Part shown: positions 55,271-64,000 of the stretch, piece after piece
Layout of the letters: every line of letters starts with the position of its first letter
Numbering within the stretch: the first letter of the stretch is position 1
NCBI RefSeq assembly: GCF_018861065.1
Contig: NZ_JAHKQO010000045.1
Location: 1 to 64,000 of the forward strand
DNA: 64,000 bases
Direction of reading: 5' to 3'
DNA from: Paraglaciecola arctica
GTDB taxonomy: Bacteria > Pseudomonadota > Gammaproteobacteria > Enterobacterales > Alteromonadaceae
Position numbers and translations under genes: made by a program
The notes under the pieces: model-generated
Database searches by the model: none
What the model was told of the DNA's origin: nothing
Seen by the model: only the letters and a program-made list of their open reading frames with translations

Positions 55271-55891
55271 CTAAACGAAAGGGCTAGTGTCGCCACTGCC
55301 TTCTCTGATAATAGTATTCTCTCCCTCAGACATATCAATCACAGTGGTAGGTTGTTCACCCAAAAAGCCACCATGAATAATCAAGCCCACTTGTTTTTCT
55401 AATTCGTCACGAATGTCATCAGGATTAGACTCTGCCACCAATGCACCCGGTAAAATGAGTGTGGTCGACATTAAGGGCTCACCTAACTCTTCTAATAGTG
55501 CCAATGCAATTTTGTTGTCAGGCACTCTAATACCAATCGTTCTTCTTTTAGGATTTTGTAATCTCTTAGGCACTTCTTTGGTAGCCTTTAGAATAAAGGT
55601 ATAGGGCCCTGGAGTATTATTTTTGATCATTCTAAAGGCTGTGTTGTCGACTCTTGCATATTCCGATAGCTCCGACATATCACGACACATCAATGTGAAA
55701 TTATGGTCTTTACCAATCTGTCGAATGCGGCAAAGTTGATCTAAGGCAGCTTTGTCATTCATATGACATCCAATGGAATAACCCGAATCTGTCGGGTACA
55801 CCACCACAGCACCTTGGTGAATAAGCTCACAAGCCTGTTTAATCAAACGTGCTTGTGGGTTATCTGGGTGGATATAAAAAAACTGACTCAT
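55271..55891 (-). CDS. yciO: YciO-type L-threonylcarbamoyladenylate synthase family protein
   Basis: A 206-residue YrdC-domain protein. VVYPTDSGYSIGCHMNDKAAL near 35-55 and the LMCRDMSELSEYA stretch match YciO, which shares the TsaC fold but is the paralogue found next to trp genes. YciO can make threonylcarbamoyl-AMP in vitro, while TsaC is the main enzyme for tRNA t6A, so its physiological role is uncertain. It is in one operon with yciV upstream (85 bp) and scpA downstream (18 bp). Confidence 0.93.
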   Translation of the reverse strand: MSQFFYIHPDNPQARLIKQACELIHQGAVVVYPTDSGYSIGCHMNDKAALDQLCRIRQIGKDHNFTLMCRDMSELSEYARVDNTAFRMIKNNTPGPYTFILKATKEVPKRLQNPKRRTIGIRVPDNKIALALLEELGEPLMSTTLILPGALVAESNPDDIRDELEKQVGLIIHGGFLGEQPTTVIDMSEGENTIIREGSGDTSPFV

Positions 55892-55976
55892 AAATGTTTC
55901 CTATTCTACTATCACAGCAGTATTGCTCGTAGAGTATTGTTATCGGTTACCCAAATTTACATTAACTAACGATAAA

Positions 55977-56816
55977 TTAATCAACTAACGCCCAGTCATG
56001 CCATATTGGCACAAGTTGTTCAGGAAGCGTAAGGTTTTTGCCCAATTCGGTCCAGCGGTTAGGATAATGAAAATCAGATCCACTGGACGCTTGCAAGTTA
56101 TGCTCCGTGGCTAAATCTGCCAACATTTTTTTGCGCTCTGGGCTAAGGTGCGAATGAATCACCTCCATTCCATCTCCCCCCGCATTAGCAAACTCAGTAA
56201 CCAAACGCTTTAACCATTTGGTTGTCATATCATAGTGGCCTGGATGCGCTAATACCGCTTTACCTCCGGCGTCATGGATCCACGTAATGGCCTGTTCAAT
56301 GCTTATCCACTTAGGTTTTACATGGGCTTTTTTGCCTTTACCTAAGTATTTTTTAAACACCGAATCAAAATCTCTTACGACTTGGCGATGTACTAGTACT
56401 CTTGCAAAATGTGCTCGAGTTATTTGCCCTACCCCCGCTAACTCTTTTGCGTCTTCAAAAACGTTTAGAATGCCTACTTTAGCTAGTTTATCCGACATCT
56501 GCTGGGCACGTCTGTCACGCTCTTGGCTTTGATCGTCTAAGCGAGCTAAAAACTGTGGGTTAGTATGATCAACATTGAGACCCAAAATATGGATATCGAA
56601 GTTATGCCAAGACGTTGATATTTCAACTCCCGAAAGAATCTGCATGGCGCGTTTTTGCTGCGACTGATAATCCATAGCCGTTTGAATACCATCAATGGTG
56701 TCATGATCGGTAATTGCTAAAACATCAACTTGCATATTGTGCGCACGATCAACCAACTCCTTTGGTGACAGGTGTCCATCAGAGTAATGAGTGTGGCTAT
56801 GTAGATCGATTTTCAT
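55977..56816 (-). CDS. rnm: PHP-domain 5'-3' exonuclease (YciV/RNase AM, formerly TrpH)
   Basis: A 279-residue PHP-domain phosphoesterase. Metal ligands are in DLHSHTHYSDGHLS (4-17), AITDHDTIDG, GVEISTSWH, AVLAHPGHYD and SSGSDFHYP. The E. coli homologue trims 5' ends of RNA, including rRNA, and also hydrolyses 3',5'-bisphosphonucleotides. The gene is divergent from the trp operon, the reason for the old name trpH. It is the first gene of the yciV-yciO-scpA-scpB-rluB run. The 360-bp gap 56817-57176 holds the trp leader; no promoter could be assigned with confidence. Confidence 0.94.
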   Translation of the reverse strand: MKIDLHSHTHYSDGHLSPKELVDRAHNMQVDVLAITDHDTIDGIQTAMDYQSQQKRAMQILSGVEISTSWHNFDIHILGLNVDHTNPQFLARLDDQSQERDRRAQQMSDKLAKVGILNVFEDAKELAGVGQITRAHFARVLVHRQVVRDFDSVFKKYLGKGKKAHVKPKWISIEQAITWIHDAGGKAVLAHPGHYDMTTKWLKRLVTEFANAGGDGMEVIHSHLSPERKKMLADLATEHNLQASSGSDFHYPNRWTELGKNLTLPEQLVPIWHDWALVD

Positions 56817-57007
56817 TGAATGATACTTTTCTTAATTCGTTATTAATTATTATTATTTCTGGATAAGAACAATTTGAGTGTTGACATAGAGCTAAATTTG
56901 TTTTCTTCTATACACACGAAATTACTGTTGTTTGGCGCTATTATACCGATCCCCGTGTGAATAACAGCCAAATTACCGATTTAAACTGATAACGAGTTAT
57001 ATAAATA

Positions 57008-57058
57008 ATGAAAAATATTCAAACACGCAACATTTGGTGGTGGCACATCCTGAACTAA
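57008..57058 (+). CDS. trpL: trp leader peptide TrpL
   Basis: A 16-residue ORF, MKNIQTRNIWWWHILN, with three consecutive Trp codons (57035-57043), just upstream of a terminator hairpin and trpE. The Trp run is the ribosome-stalling site that senses charged tRNA-Trp. The stop codon TAA ends exactly where the antiterminator arm begins. Confidence 0.92.
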   Translation: MKNIQTRNIWWWHILN

Positions 57059-57135
57059 CGGGCTGTGAGTGTTTGTGTTTGAATTTTAAATTCGCAAATA
57101 AATTTCAAAAAAGCCCGTATAATGCGGGCTTTTTT
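57058..57135 (+). promoter_or_regulatory. trp attenuator (antiterminator/terminator switch)
   Basis: The terminator is AAGCCCG (57111-57117) with CGGGCTT (57125-57131), lengthened by A/T pairs to 57107-57135 and followed by a T-run. The competing antiterminator pairs ACGGGCT (57058-57064) with AGCCCGT (57112-57118). When ribosomes stall on the Trp codons the first arm is free and the antiterminator forms. The pieces are in the order expected of a classic Trp attenuator. Confidence 0.9.
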
Positions 57136-57176
57136 ACGCCTGCTCTTCAAGATAAATTGTATTAGAGAATCAAAAA

Positions 57177-58781
57177 ATGAGTTTAGCCCAGTTAACAGAG
57201 CAGTTTGGCAAAGTAGAAACATTAGTTGTATCGGCAGATTACGTCGCCGACCCATTACATGCGTATCAATACTTGTGCCAAGGCCGAAGCAACAATTTGC
57301 TGTTAGAATCTGCCGAAATAGATAGCAAAGACAACCTTAAAAGTTTGCTGTTGGTAGATTCAGCCATCAAGATTGAATGCCATGGTCAGCAAGTATTTTG
57401 CCGTGCATTATCAGATAATGGTCATGCTGTATTACCGATGTTTGATGAATACTGCCCGGTTGGCGTAACCCATAAGTATGACCAATCTAAAGGGCTAGTG
57501 ACCCTGACTTTTCCTGCACCTGATGCCGATCTCGATGAAGACAGCCGTTTAAAAGCACCTGCCGTATTTGACGCGTTACGCTTGATAACCAATAAAATCA
57601 CCGCTATACGCCAACATCCTCACGCAGTGTTTTTAGGGGGCGCGTTAGCCTATGATTTGTTGGCCAGTTTTGAACAGTTACCTGAGGTTGTAGACAGCGC
57701 CAATACTTGCCCAGACTTTGTTTTTTACCTTTCAGAGACCTTAGTAATTATCGATCATCAGACACAGCAAAGTGAAATCATCGGAAGTGTGTTTAGTGGT
57801 AAAAATGTGGCCAACAATTATTTTTCAGTAAGTCAGCGTTTAGAGCAAGTCAAACATAAACTAGGCACAATCAAACCCTTAACTGAAACCACAAAATCAG
57901 TCATCACAGCTCAAGATTTAGAGGTTAACAAATCCGATCAAGAATACATTGATGATGTAATTAAGTTGAAAGAAAACATCTTATCGGGTGACATTTTTCA
58001 AGTGGTACCATCCCGTACTTTTAGCTTACCCTGCCCTCACCCTCACGATGCTTATCGGGCCTTAAAACAACAAAATCCTAGTCCTTATATGTTTTTCTTA
58101 CAAGACGACGATTTTTGTATGTTTGGCGCATCACCAGAGTCAGCATTGAAATACACCAAACAAAGTAATCAAGTAGAAATTTATCCTATAGCAGGCACGC
58201 GCCCCAGAGGTAAACGTGCAGATGGTAGCATCGACTTAGATTTAGATTGTCGTTTAGAGCTTAACTTACAAGAAGATCAGAAAGAACGCGCTGAACATAT
58301 CATGTTGGTCGATCTAGCACGTAACGACGTAGCTAAAGTGTCAAAACCCGGCACTCGTTATGTCACTGACTTACTCAAGGTAGACCGCTACTCTCATGTG
58401 ATGCATCTAGTGTCACGAGTAGTGGGGCAATTGCGCGAGGACTTAGACGCACTCAATGCTTACCAAGCCTGTATGAATATGGGCACCTTAGTAGGCGCTC
58501 CTAAGGTCAGTGCAGCCACTTTAATTCGACAGGTAGAAAAACAACGTCGTGGCAGTTATGGCGGTGCAGTTGGTTATATAAACAGCCAAGGTGATATGGA
58601 TACTTGTATTGTAATTCGCTCTGCATTTGTGAAAAACAACACCGCTTATATTCAAGCGGGTGCCGGTGTGGTTTATGACTCAGATCCACAATCAGAAGCC
58701 GATGAAACCCGCGGTAAAGCGCAAGCGGTCATCAGTGCCATTATTTCCAGTTCTCAATCACCAGCACAAGGAGCAGCATAA
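57177..58781 (+). CDS. trpE: Anthranilate synthase component I TrpE
   Basis: A 534-residue chorismate-using enzyme that makes anthranilate with ammonia from TrpG. The feedback site LLESAEI lies near 41-47, and the chorismate-binding block runs through GDIFQVVPSRTF, PIAGTRPRGK and MLVDLARNDVAKVS up to GGAVGYI and IQAGAGVVYDSDP. It overlaps trpG by one base (TAATG). Expression is set by the attenuator directly upstream. Length is normal for gammaproteobacterial TrpE (about 520). Confidence 0.98.
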   Translation: MSLAQLTEQFGKVETLVVSADYVADPLHAYQYLCQGRSNNLLLESAEIDSKDNLKSLLLVDSAIKIECHGQQVFCRALSDNGHAVLPMFDEYCPVGVTHKYDQSKGLVTLTFPAPDADLDEDSRLKAPAVFDALRLITNKITAIRQHPHAVFLGGALAYDLLASFEQLPEVVDSANTCPDFVFYLSETLVIIDHQTQQSEIIGSVFSGKNVANNYFSVSQRLEQVKHKLGTIKPLTETTKSVITAQDLEVNKSDQEYIDDVIKLKENILSGDIFQVVPSRTFSLPCPHPHDAYRALKQQNPSPYMFFLQDDDFCMFGASPESALKYTKQSNQVEIYPIAGTRPRGKRADGSIDLDLDCRLELNLQEDQKERAEHIMLVDLARNDVAKVSKPGTRYVTDLLKVDRYSHVMHLVSRVVGQLREDLDALNAYQACMNMGTLVGAPKVSAATLIRQVEKQRRGSYGGAVGYINSQGDMDTCIVIRSAFVKNNTAYIQAGAGVVYDSDPQSEADETRGKAQAVISAIISSSQSPAQGAA

Positions 58782-59437
58782 TGACTTCATCCGCGGCTCA
58801 AACCACTCACCCAATTTGTGTGTTTTTGTTAGATAACTTTGATTCCTTTACTTACAACCTAGTGGACGAACTAAGAACCTTAGGCCTTGAATTGATTGTG
58901 TATCGCAATAGTGTGCCAGCTGAATTAGTGTTACAAAAGATGCAATATAAAGCGCAGCAGACAGACTCAAACGGGCAAAAAAGGCAGGTGATGTTGATGT
59001 TATCCCCTGGTCCAGGTAATCCGTCACAAGCTGGGTCAATGTTAGCATTGCTAGATCTAGTCAAAGGTCAATTTCCGGTGTTAGGAATTTGTCTAGGACA
59101 TCAAGCAATTATTGAGTCATATGGTGGCGACATTATTCGCGCAGATAAAGTCATGCATGGTAAGTCATCCTTAATTGAACATTGCGGCGATAAAATGTTT
59201 AGCAACATGCCACAGCCCTTACCTGTAGCTAGGTACCATTCACTAATGGCCAGTAATATGCCGGAAGAATTGAGTGTATTGGCGCGTTTTTCTGAGATAC
59301 CTATGGCAGTGGCACATTTACAAGATCAAATGTTAGGTTTCCAATTTCACCCCGAATCGATTTTAACTTCTCATGGAAGCCAGTTATTGATGCAAAGTAT
59401 TGAATTTTTAACCCAAGATAAGGTGCCAGCACAATGA
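58781..59437 (+). CDS. trpG: Anthranilate synthase component II TrpG (glutamine amidotransferase)
   Basis: A 218-residue class I amidotransferase. The signature [17 protein letters not shown] begins near 15, the nucleophile elbow is [10 protein letters not shown] near 99-108, and the catalytic His/Glu pair is in [13 protein letters not shown]. It is a stand-alone subunit, not fused to TrpD as in E. coli. About 13 residues precede the conserved start. The gene overlaps trpE by one base and trpD by four, which should keep the subunits in ratio. Confidence 0.97.
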   Translation: MTSSAAQTTHPICVFLLDNFDSFTYNLVDELRTLGLELIVYRNSVPAELVLQKMQYKAQQTDSNGQKRQVMLMLSPGPGNPSQAGSMLALLDLVKGQFPVLGICLGHQAIIESYGGDIIRADKVMHGKSSLIEHCGDKMFSNMPQPLPVARYHSLMASNMPEELSVLARFSEIPMAVAHLQDQMLGFQFHPESILTSHGSQLLMQSIEFLTQDKVPAQ

Positions 59438-60453
59438 TCCATAACATTCTAGAACAACTCTATCTAGGTAAAGATTTACAGCAAGATGATGTGACTGAGA
59501 TATTTTCTAAAGTAGTCACAGGTCAAGTGGATGACATCGTTTTATCATCATTACTGACAGCGTTAAAAATTAAGGGTGAACAACCGCAAGAAATAGCTGG
59601 TGCAGCGGCGGCGTTAATTGCCAACGCAGCGATTTTTCCACGCCCTAACTACGATTTTGCCGACATAGTAGGCACAGGTGGTGACGGACACAATACCATT
59701 AATATTTCTTCAGCTTCAGCCATAGTGGCTGCAAGTTGTGGCTTAAAAGTAGCCAAACACGGTAATCGCAGTGTTTCAAGTAAATCGGGCTCAGCTGATT
59801 TATTTAAGGCATTCGATTTGGAATTAACCATGTCAGCAGACACCGCACTCCAATGTCTCGACGAATCAAACCTGTGTTTTTTGTTTGCCCCCAACTATCA
59901 CTCTGGCATTCGCCATGCAATGCCAGTGCGCACAACTTTAAAAACTCGCACTTTGTTTAATTTACTAGGGCCTTTAGTTAATCCAGCTCGCCCTAGCCAT
60001 ATCATTATTGGCGTGTATGCGCCTGAATTATTAATGCCTTTTGCAAAAACCTTACAGTTGTTGGGCTACCAAAAAGCCTTAGTTGTACACGGTAGTGGCT
60101 TAGATGAATTTGCCTTACACGGTGACACTCAAATAGTAGAAGTAAATGGCAAGGAGCTCAGCCAAGAAACAGTCTGCCCCGCAGATTTTGGACTTGAAAA
60201 CTATCCGTTAGAAGCCATTAAAGGTGGCGAACCAGAAGAAAACAAAACACTAATTGAAAACGTCCTAGTTGGCAAAGGAAAGGGAGCACACCAAGCCGCA
60301 GTGGCTATGAATTCAGGCGCGTTACTCAAACTGTGCGGTAAAGCACAAAGTTATAGGGAAGGGGCAGAAATGGCAATCAAAGCTATGCAGCAACAACTAC
60401 CATTAGCCACAATTAAACAGTCGGCTGCTATCAGCCAAGAAAGTAAAAGGTAA
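59434..60453 (+). CDS. trpD: Anthranilate phosphoribosyltransferase TrpD
   Basis: A 339-residue enzyme joining anthranilate and PRPP. The PRPP-binding loop [14 protein letters not shown] lies near 79-92, followed by [16 protein letters not shown] near 106-121, and [14 protein letters not shown] near 170. It overlaps trpG by four bases and precedes trpCF by 11 bp. TrpD and TrpG are separate here, unlike the fused E. coli TrpGD. Confidence 0.97.
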   Translation: MIHNILEQLYLGKDLQQDDVTEIFSKVVTGQVDDIVLSSLLTALKIKGEQPQEIAGAAAALIANAAIFPRPNYDFADIVGTGGDGHNTINISSASAIVAASCGLKVAKHGNRSVSSKSGSADLFKAFDLELTMSADTALQCLDESNLCFLFAPNYHSGIRHAMPVRTTLKTRTLFNLLGPLVNPARPSHIIIGVYAPELLMPFAKTLQLLGYQKALVVHGSGLDEFALHGDTQIVEVNGKELSQETVCPADFGLENYPLEAIKGGEPEENKTLIENVLVGKGKGAHQAAVAMNSGALLKLCGKAQSYREGAEMAIKAMQQQLPLATIKQSAAISQESKR

Positions 60454-60464
60454 CGTTAACTGAC

Positions 60465-61850
60465 ATGGCCAACGTATTAGAAAAAATTGTTTTAGACAAA
60501 AAGTTAGAAATTGCACAACGTAAAATAGACTTACCTCTAGCGGATTTTATTGATGGATTAACACCATCGGATAGAAGTTTTTACGACGCTTTGGCGCAGC
60601 CTAATGCAGGGTTTATTTTAGAATGTAAAAAAGCCTCACCTTCCAAAGGTTTAATTCGTGAACATTTTGATTTAGACGAAATTATCCAAGCTTACTCTCC
60701 GTACGCAGCGTGTATTTCAGTGCTAACAGATGAGAAATACTTTCAAGGTAAATTTGAATACCTCGAATATGTACGAAGCCACGTCACTCAACCAGTAATC
60801 AACAAAGACTTTTTTGTCGAGCCGTATCAAATTCACTTGGCTCGTTACCATCATGCCGATGCAGTGTTGCTAATGTTGTCAGTGTTAAATGACGAACAGT
60901 ATGTTGAATTAGCTGAACTGGCCAAACATTACCAGCTTGATGTGTTAACTGAAGTGAGTAATGAACAGGAAGTACTCAGAGCTTGTGCATTGCAGGCTAA
61001 AATTATTGGCATAAATAACCGAGACTTACGCGACCTAAGTACTGACTTAGCCACCACAGAACGTTTGGTACCTTTAATCAAAAAACATGCGATTCATGAC
61101 CATGTAATCATCTCAGAATCAGGTATTTACAGCCATCAAGACGTACTTAGATTAGCACCACTAGTAGAGGGATTTTTGGTGGGTAGTTCTTTGATGAGCG
61201 AAAAAGATATTGACCTTGCAGCAAAACAACTAGTTTATGGAACAGTCAAGATTTGTGGAACCACCAGTCTATCAGGTGCTAAGTTAGTCAAAGATAGTCC
61301 TGCCAGTTATGCGGGTTTGATTTTTGCGCAGAAATCCAAACGCTTTGTGACCTTAGAGCAAGCCAAACAAATTACCTACGCTGTGCCCTTTAATTATGTC
61401 GGAGTGTTCGTCAATTCGCCTATTGAACAAGTCACAAATTACGCCAAAGAACTAAATTTAGTTGCAGTGCAGTTACACGGTGATGAAAACCAAACTTATA
61501 TTGACAACTTACGTATACAGTTGCCTAGCGCTTGCCAAATTTGGTTAGCTAAAGGGGTGACGCAAACCTTACCTAGGTTAGATGAAACGAGTGTTGATTA
61601 CTTTTTATTAGATTGCCAAGTAGGTGATCAATCGGGTGGTACAGGCCAAACTTTCAGCTGGCAATTGTTAGATGAACTATCCGACAAGTCCAACATTATA
61701 CTTGCCGGAGGCATCAACCCAAACAATGTTAAGCAAGCCGCCCACGCACGAGTGGCCATGCTGGACTTAAATTCTGGCGTAGAAAGCGCTCCAGGCATTA
61801 AGCAGCAACAGAAAATTAATCAAGCTTTTAGCCAGCTTAGAGAGTATTAA
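60465..61850 (+). CDS. trpC: Bifunctional indole-3-glycerol-phosphate synthase / phosphoribosylanthranilate isomerase
   Basis: A 461-residue fusion of two TIM barrels as in enterobacteria. The TrpC half (1-255) has ECKKASPSKGLIREHFD near 51-67, INKDFFVEPYQ and ISESGIYSHQD. The TrpF half (about 256-461) begins with VKICGTTSLSGAKL, has VAVQLHGDENQTY near 327 and ends with LDLNSGVESAPGIK. The two domains catalyse consecutive but reversed steps (isomerase first). A 109-bp gap follows before trpB. Confidence 0.97.
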   Translation: MANVLEKIVLDKKLEIAQRKIDLPLADFIDGLTPSDRSFYDALAQPNAGFILECKKASPSKGLIREHFDLDEIIQAYSPYAACISVLTDEKYFQGKFEYLEYVRSHVTQPVINKDFFVEPYQIHLARYHHADAVLLMLSVLNDEQYVELAELAKHYQLDVLTEVSNEQEVLRACALQAKIIGINNRDLRDLSTDLATTERLVPLIKKHAIHDHVIISESGIYSHQDVLRLAPLVEGFLVGSSLMSEKDIDLAAKQLVYGTVKICGTTSLSGAKLVKDSPASYAGLIFAQKSKRFVTLEQAKQITYAVPFNYVGVFVNSPIEQVTNYAKELNLVAVQLHGDENQTYIDNLRIQLPSACQIWLAKGVTQTLPRLDETSVDYFLLDCQVGDQSGGTGQTFSWQLLDELSDKSNIILAGGINPNNVKQAAHARVAMLDLNSGVESAPGIKQQQKINQAFSQLREY

Positions 61851-61959
61851 GTTCCCCAGTGAAGTGAGTACATTATGTTCTGGGGTAATAATTTGCTTTG
61901 ATGGCAAGTGAAATATTTAGTCGCAACAAGCGATATCAGTTTATAAGAGTGAGTAATAA
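61851..61959 (+). other. trpCF-trpB spacer with a small hairpin
   Basis: This 109-bp gap is the longest inside the operon; the other trp genes overlap or are 11 bp apart. It holds CCCCAG (61854-61859) and CTGGGG (61880-61885), a 6-bp stem with a 20-base loop and no T-run. It may mark an mRNA processing site or an internal promoter for trpBA. No clear promoter hexamers were found. Confidence 0.4.
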
Positions 61960-63147
61960 ATGAATCATTTAGACAGTAAATTTGGTGACTATGGCGGTAT
62001 GTACGTACCCGAGTTACTGATCCCTGCCCTCGACCAACTTGAGCAAGCATTTATCGATGCTCAAAAAGATCCCGATTTCCAAGCTGAATTTATGGGTCTA
62101 CTAAAAGATTATGCTGGTCGCCCTACAGCAATGACTTTAACCCGTAACTTAGTGAATAACCCAAAAGTAAAATTGTACTTAAAACGTGAAGATTTGTTAC
62201 ACGGTGGTGCCCATAAAACCAATCAGGTTTTAGGCCAAGCATTGCTAACCAAACGTATGGGGAAAACCGAAGTCATTGCCGAAACTGGTGCAGGACAACA
62301 CGGTGTGGCCACGGCTTTAGCCTGTGCACTTATGGGCCTTAAAGCTCGAATTTATATGGGCGCGAAAGATGTAGAACGCCAAGCACCTAATGTATTTAGA
62401 ATGCGTTTGATGGGTGCTGAAGTTATTCCTGTGCACGCAGGTTCAGGTACCTTAAAAGATGCAGTGAACGAAGCCATGCGTGACTGGTCTGCAAGTTACG
62501 ACAAAGCCCACTACCTGTTAGGTACAGCTGCGGGTCCTCACCCCTTCCCGACTATTGTCCGAGAGTTTCATAGGATGATAGGTGAAGAAACCAAAGCGCA
62601 AATCCTTGAAAAAGAAGGACGTTTGCCCGATGCAGTCGTTGCTTGTGTTGGCGGAGGGTCAAACGCCATTGGCATGTTTGCCGATTTTATTGACGAACCA
62701 AGTGTTAAACTGATTGGTGTAGAGCCAGCTGGAAAAGGCGTGCACACCGCCGAACACGGCGCCGCTATAGGTAAAGGCACCAAAGGCATATTACATGGCG
62801 CTTACAGTTACATCATGCAAGACAACGATGGTCAAATTGAAGAATCATACTCCGTATCTGCTGGTTTAGATTATCCAGCGGTAGGCCCACAACATGCGTA
62901 TTTATCTGATATTGGCAGAGCAGAATACGTATCAGTAACTGATGATGAAGCGCTAAATGCGTTTCAAATATTGTCCCGTAAGGAAGGTATTATCCCCGCC
63001 CTTGAATCTTCCCATGCCCTTGCCCATGCCTTAAATATGGCCGATGAAGCCGAGGAAGAGACCATAATAGTGGTGAACCTATCTGGACGTGGTGATAAAG
63101 ACTTAGCCCATGTCCATAGCATTTTAGGAGATCAAAACCATGACTAA
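61960..63147 (+). CDS. trpB: Tryptophan synthase beta subunit TrpB
   Basis: A 395-residue PLP enzyme joining indole and serine. The N-terminus [15 protein letters not shown] and the PLP lysine in [14 protein letters not shown] near 80-93 (Lys 88 or nearby) identify TrpB1. The phosphate loop [11 protein letters not shown] is near 230-240. The last codons overlap trpA by eight bases, in keeping with a tight alpha/beta complex. The start ATG is preceded by AAGAGTGAG. Confidence 0.98.
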   Translation: MNHLDSKFGDYGGMYVPELLIPALDQLEQAFIDAQKDPDFQAEFMGLLKDYAGRPTAMTLTRNLVNNPKVKLYLKREDLLHGGAHKTNQVLGQALLTKRMGKTEVIAETGAGQHGVATALACALMGLKARIYMGAKDVERQAPNVFRMRLMGAEVIPVHAGSGTLKDAVNEAMRDWSASYDKAHYLLGTAAGPHPFPTIVREFHRMIGEETKAQILEKEGRLPDAVVACVGGGSNAIGMFADFIDEPSVKLIGVEPAGKGVHTAEHGAAIGKGTKGILHGAYSYIMQDNDGQIEESYSVSAGLDYPAVGPQHAYLSDIGRAEYVSVTDDEALNAFQILSRKEGIIPALESSHALAHALNMADEAEEETIIVVNLSGRGDKDLAHVHSILGDQNHD

Positions 63148-63970
63148 TTCTGTTGCTAACTCTATTGACCGCTATGCTAAGTTGTTCGAACAGCTCGACC
63201 AAAAAAATGAAGGTGCATTTGTTCCTTTTGTGATGGTTGGCGACCCTGATATTTCTACTTCAGTGAATATCATCAATGCTTTAATTTCAGGCGGTGCAGA
63301 TGCCCTAGAGTTGGGATTCCCCTATTCTGATCCGATTGCCGATGGCCCAACAATTCAACAGGCGAGTATTCGGGCGTTGTCGAATAAAATCAAAACTGAT
63401 GATAACTTCGAAATAATCCGCCAAGTGCGTGCAGCCCATCCTAATATTCCAATTGGCTTATTGCTTTATAGCAACCTAGTACTAAAACGCGGCATCGAAA
63501 AATTCTATCAAGACGCGATGAACGCTGGAGTTGATTCAATCTTAATTGCCGATGTGCCACTGCGTGAAGCAGACCGTTTTATTGCTGTTGCTAAGCAAAC
63601 CGGTATTAAACAAATTTTGATTGCACCACCTAATGCGAGTGATGACACCCTCGCTGAAATTGGCGAAAAATCTCAGGGTTATACCTATTTGTTAGGCAGA
63701 GCCGGAGTAACAGGTGCAGAAACAGCGGTAACCATTCCAGCCAGCGCACTAATTGATAAACTCACACAATATAAAGTCGCACCTCCTTTACTGGGCTTTG
63801 GCATATCCACACCGGCACAAGTCAAAGATGCCATACAATCAGGTGCTGCAGGCGCTATCTCCGGCTCGGCAACGGTAAATATCATTGCGGAAAACCTGAG
63901 TCAGCCAGAAATCATGCTTGATAAACTTCAAAGCTTTGTAACAGAAATGAAAGCGGCTACTCACAAGTAG
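63140..63970 (+). CDS. trpA: Tryptophan synthase alpha subunit TrpA
   Basis: A 276-residue TIM barrel that cleaves indole-3-glycerol phosphate. Catalytic Glu lies in [19 protein letters not shown] near 50-68 (Asp in the second half of the motif), and loop 6 is near [10 protein letters not shown], 185-194. It overlaps trpB by eight bases. It is the last trp gene; only 30 bases of sequence follow, with no visible terminator. Confidence 0.97.
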   Translation: MTNSVANSIDRYAKLFEQLDQKNEGAFVPFVMVGDPDISTSVNIINALISGGADALELGFPYSDPIADGPTIQQASIRALSNKIKTDDNFEIIRQVRAAHPNIPIGLLLYSNLVLKRGIEKFYQDAMNAGVDSILIADVPLREADRFIAVAKQTGIKQILIAPPNASDDTLAEIGEKSQGYTYLLGRAGVTGAETAVTIPASALIDKLTQYKVAPPLLGFGISTPAQVKDAIQSGAAGAISGSATVNIIAENLSQPEIMLDKLQSFVTEMKAATHK

Positions 63971-64000
63971 CCGTGTTTATCTAAACAATTCACAGGACAT

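Noticed and set aside
56881-56914. TTGACA and TATACA as the trp promoter
   Set aside because: The spacer is 22 bp, too long for a sigma-70 promoter; the real trp promoter could not be placed.

Overview
The window is a chromosomal segment of about 42% G+C (by eye) from a marine gammaproteobacterium, most probably an Alteromonadaceae member (Glaciecola/Paraglaciecola-like). The pointers are the trp operon flanked by yciV-yciO-scpA-scpB-rluB, a tamA-tamB pair, large TonB-dependent receptors, a soluble FadE-type dehydrogenase with a FadR-like operator, and many envelope and signalling genes. No rRNA, tRNA, CRISPR array, prophage or insertion sequence was seen.

Layout. 1-4.3 kb: the tail of an unknown gene, then a minus-strand operon with a histidine phosphatase, an acyl-CoA dehydrogenase, an aminoglycoside-phosphotransferase-like kinase and a quinone oxidoreductase; the kinase and dehydrogenase look like the two halves of eukaryotic ACAD10/11. 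4.7-10.1 kb: two paralogous TonB-dependent receptors, each behind the same promoter and FadR-like operator. 10.4-17.9 kb: a sigma-54 promoter driving a periplasmic adaptor, ABC ATPase, two MacB/FtsX permeases, an NtrC-type regulator and an NtrY-like kinase. 18-26.5 kb: rimO, a DUF2721 protein, an AEC carrier, tamB and tamA. 26.8-30.3 kb: a dehydrogenase/lactonase pair, a YkgJ-like protein with no standard start codon, a beta-barrel protein and a small lipoprotein. 30.3-36.7 kb: glutathione-dependent formaldehyde/S-nitrosoglutathione genes overlapping an MHYT hybrid kinase, followed by an HD-GYP regulator.

36.7-41.0 kb: a three-gene envelope operon (MMPL/RND pump, LolA-like periplasmic protein, outer-membrane barrel), probably for lipid movement. 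41.4-43.6 kb: fadE with a FadR-like site. 43.7-49.1 kb: an acid-sugar dehydratase, a truncated rhomboid gene, REP-like inverted repeats, a class II aldolase, a Tat-exported Gfo/Idh oxidoreductase and a PhyH-type dioxygenase. 49.4-52.6 kb: a repeat lipoprotein with a candidate sigma-54 promoter, a Nudix hydrolase and a chemoreceptor. 52.9-56.8 kb: rluB, scpB, scpA, yciO and yciV. 57-64 kb: the complete trpL-E-G-D-CF-B-A operon with an attenuator.

How the genes work together. A fatty-acid theme links the FadR-like sites before both receptors and fadE with the neighbouring ACAD/kinase operon. A second theme is the envelope: an ABC exporter with its own two-component system, the TAM complex and the MMPL/LolA-like/barrel set. 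A third is signal transduction tied to metabolism, where the formaldehyde/NO-detoxifying pair is translationally linked to a predicted gas-sensing kinase and a c-di-GMP phosphodiesterase. These links are inferred from gene order and sequence motifs; nothing was tested.
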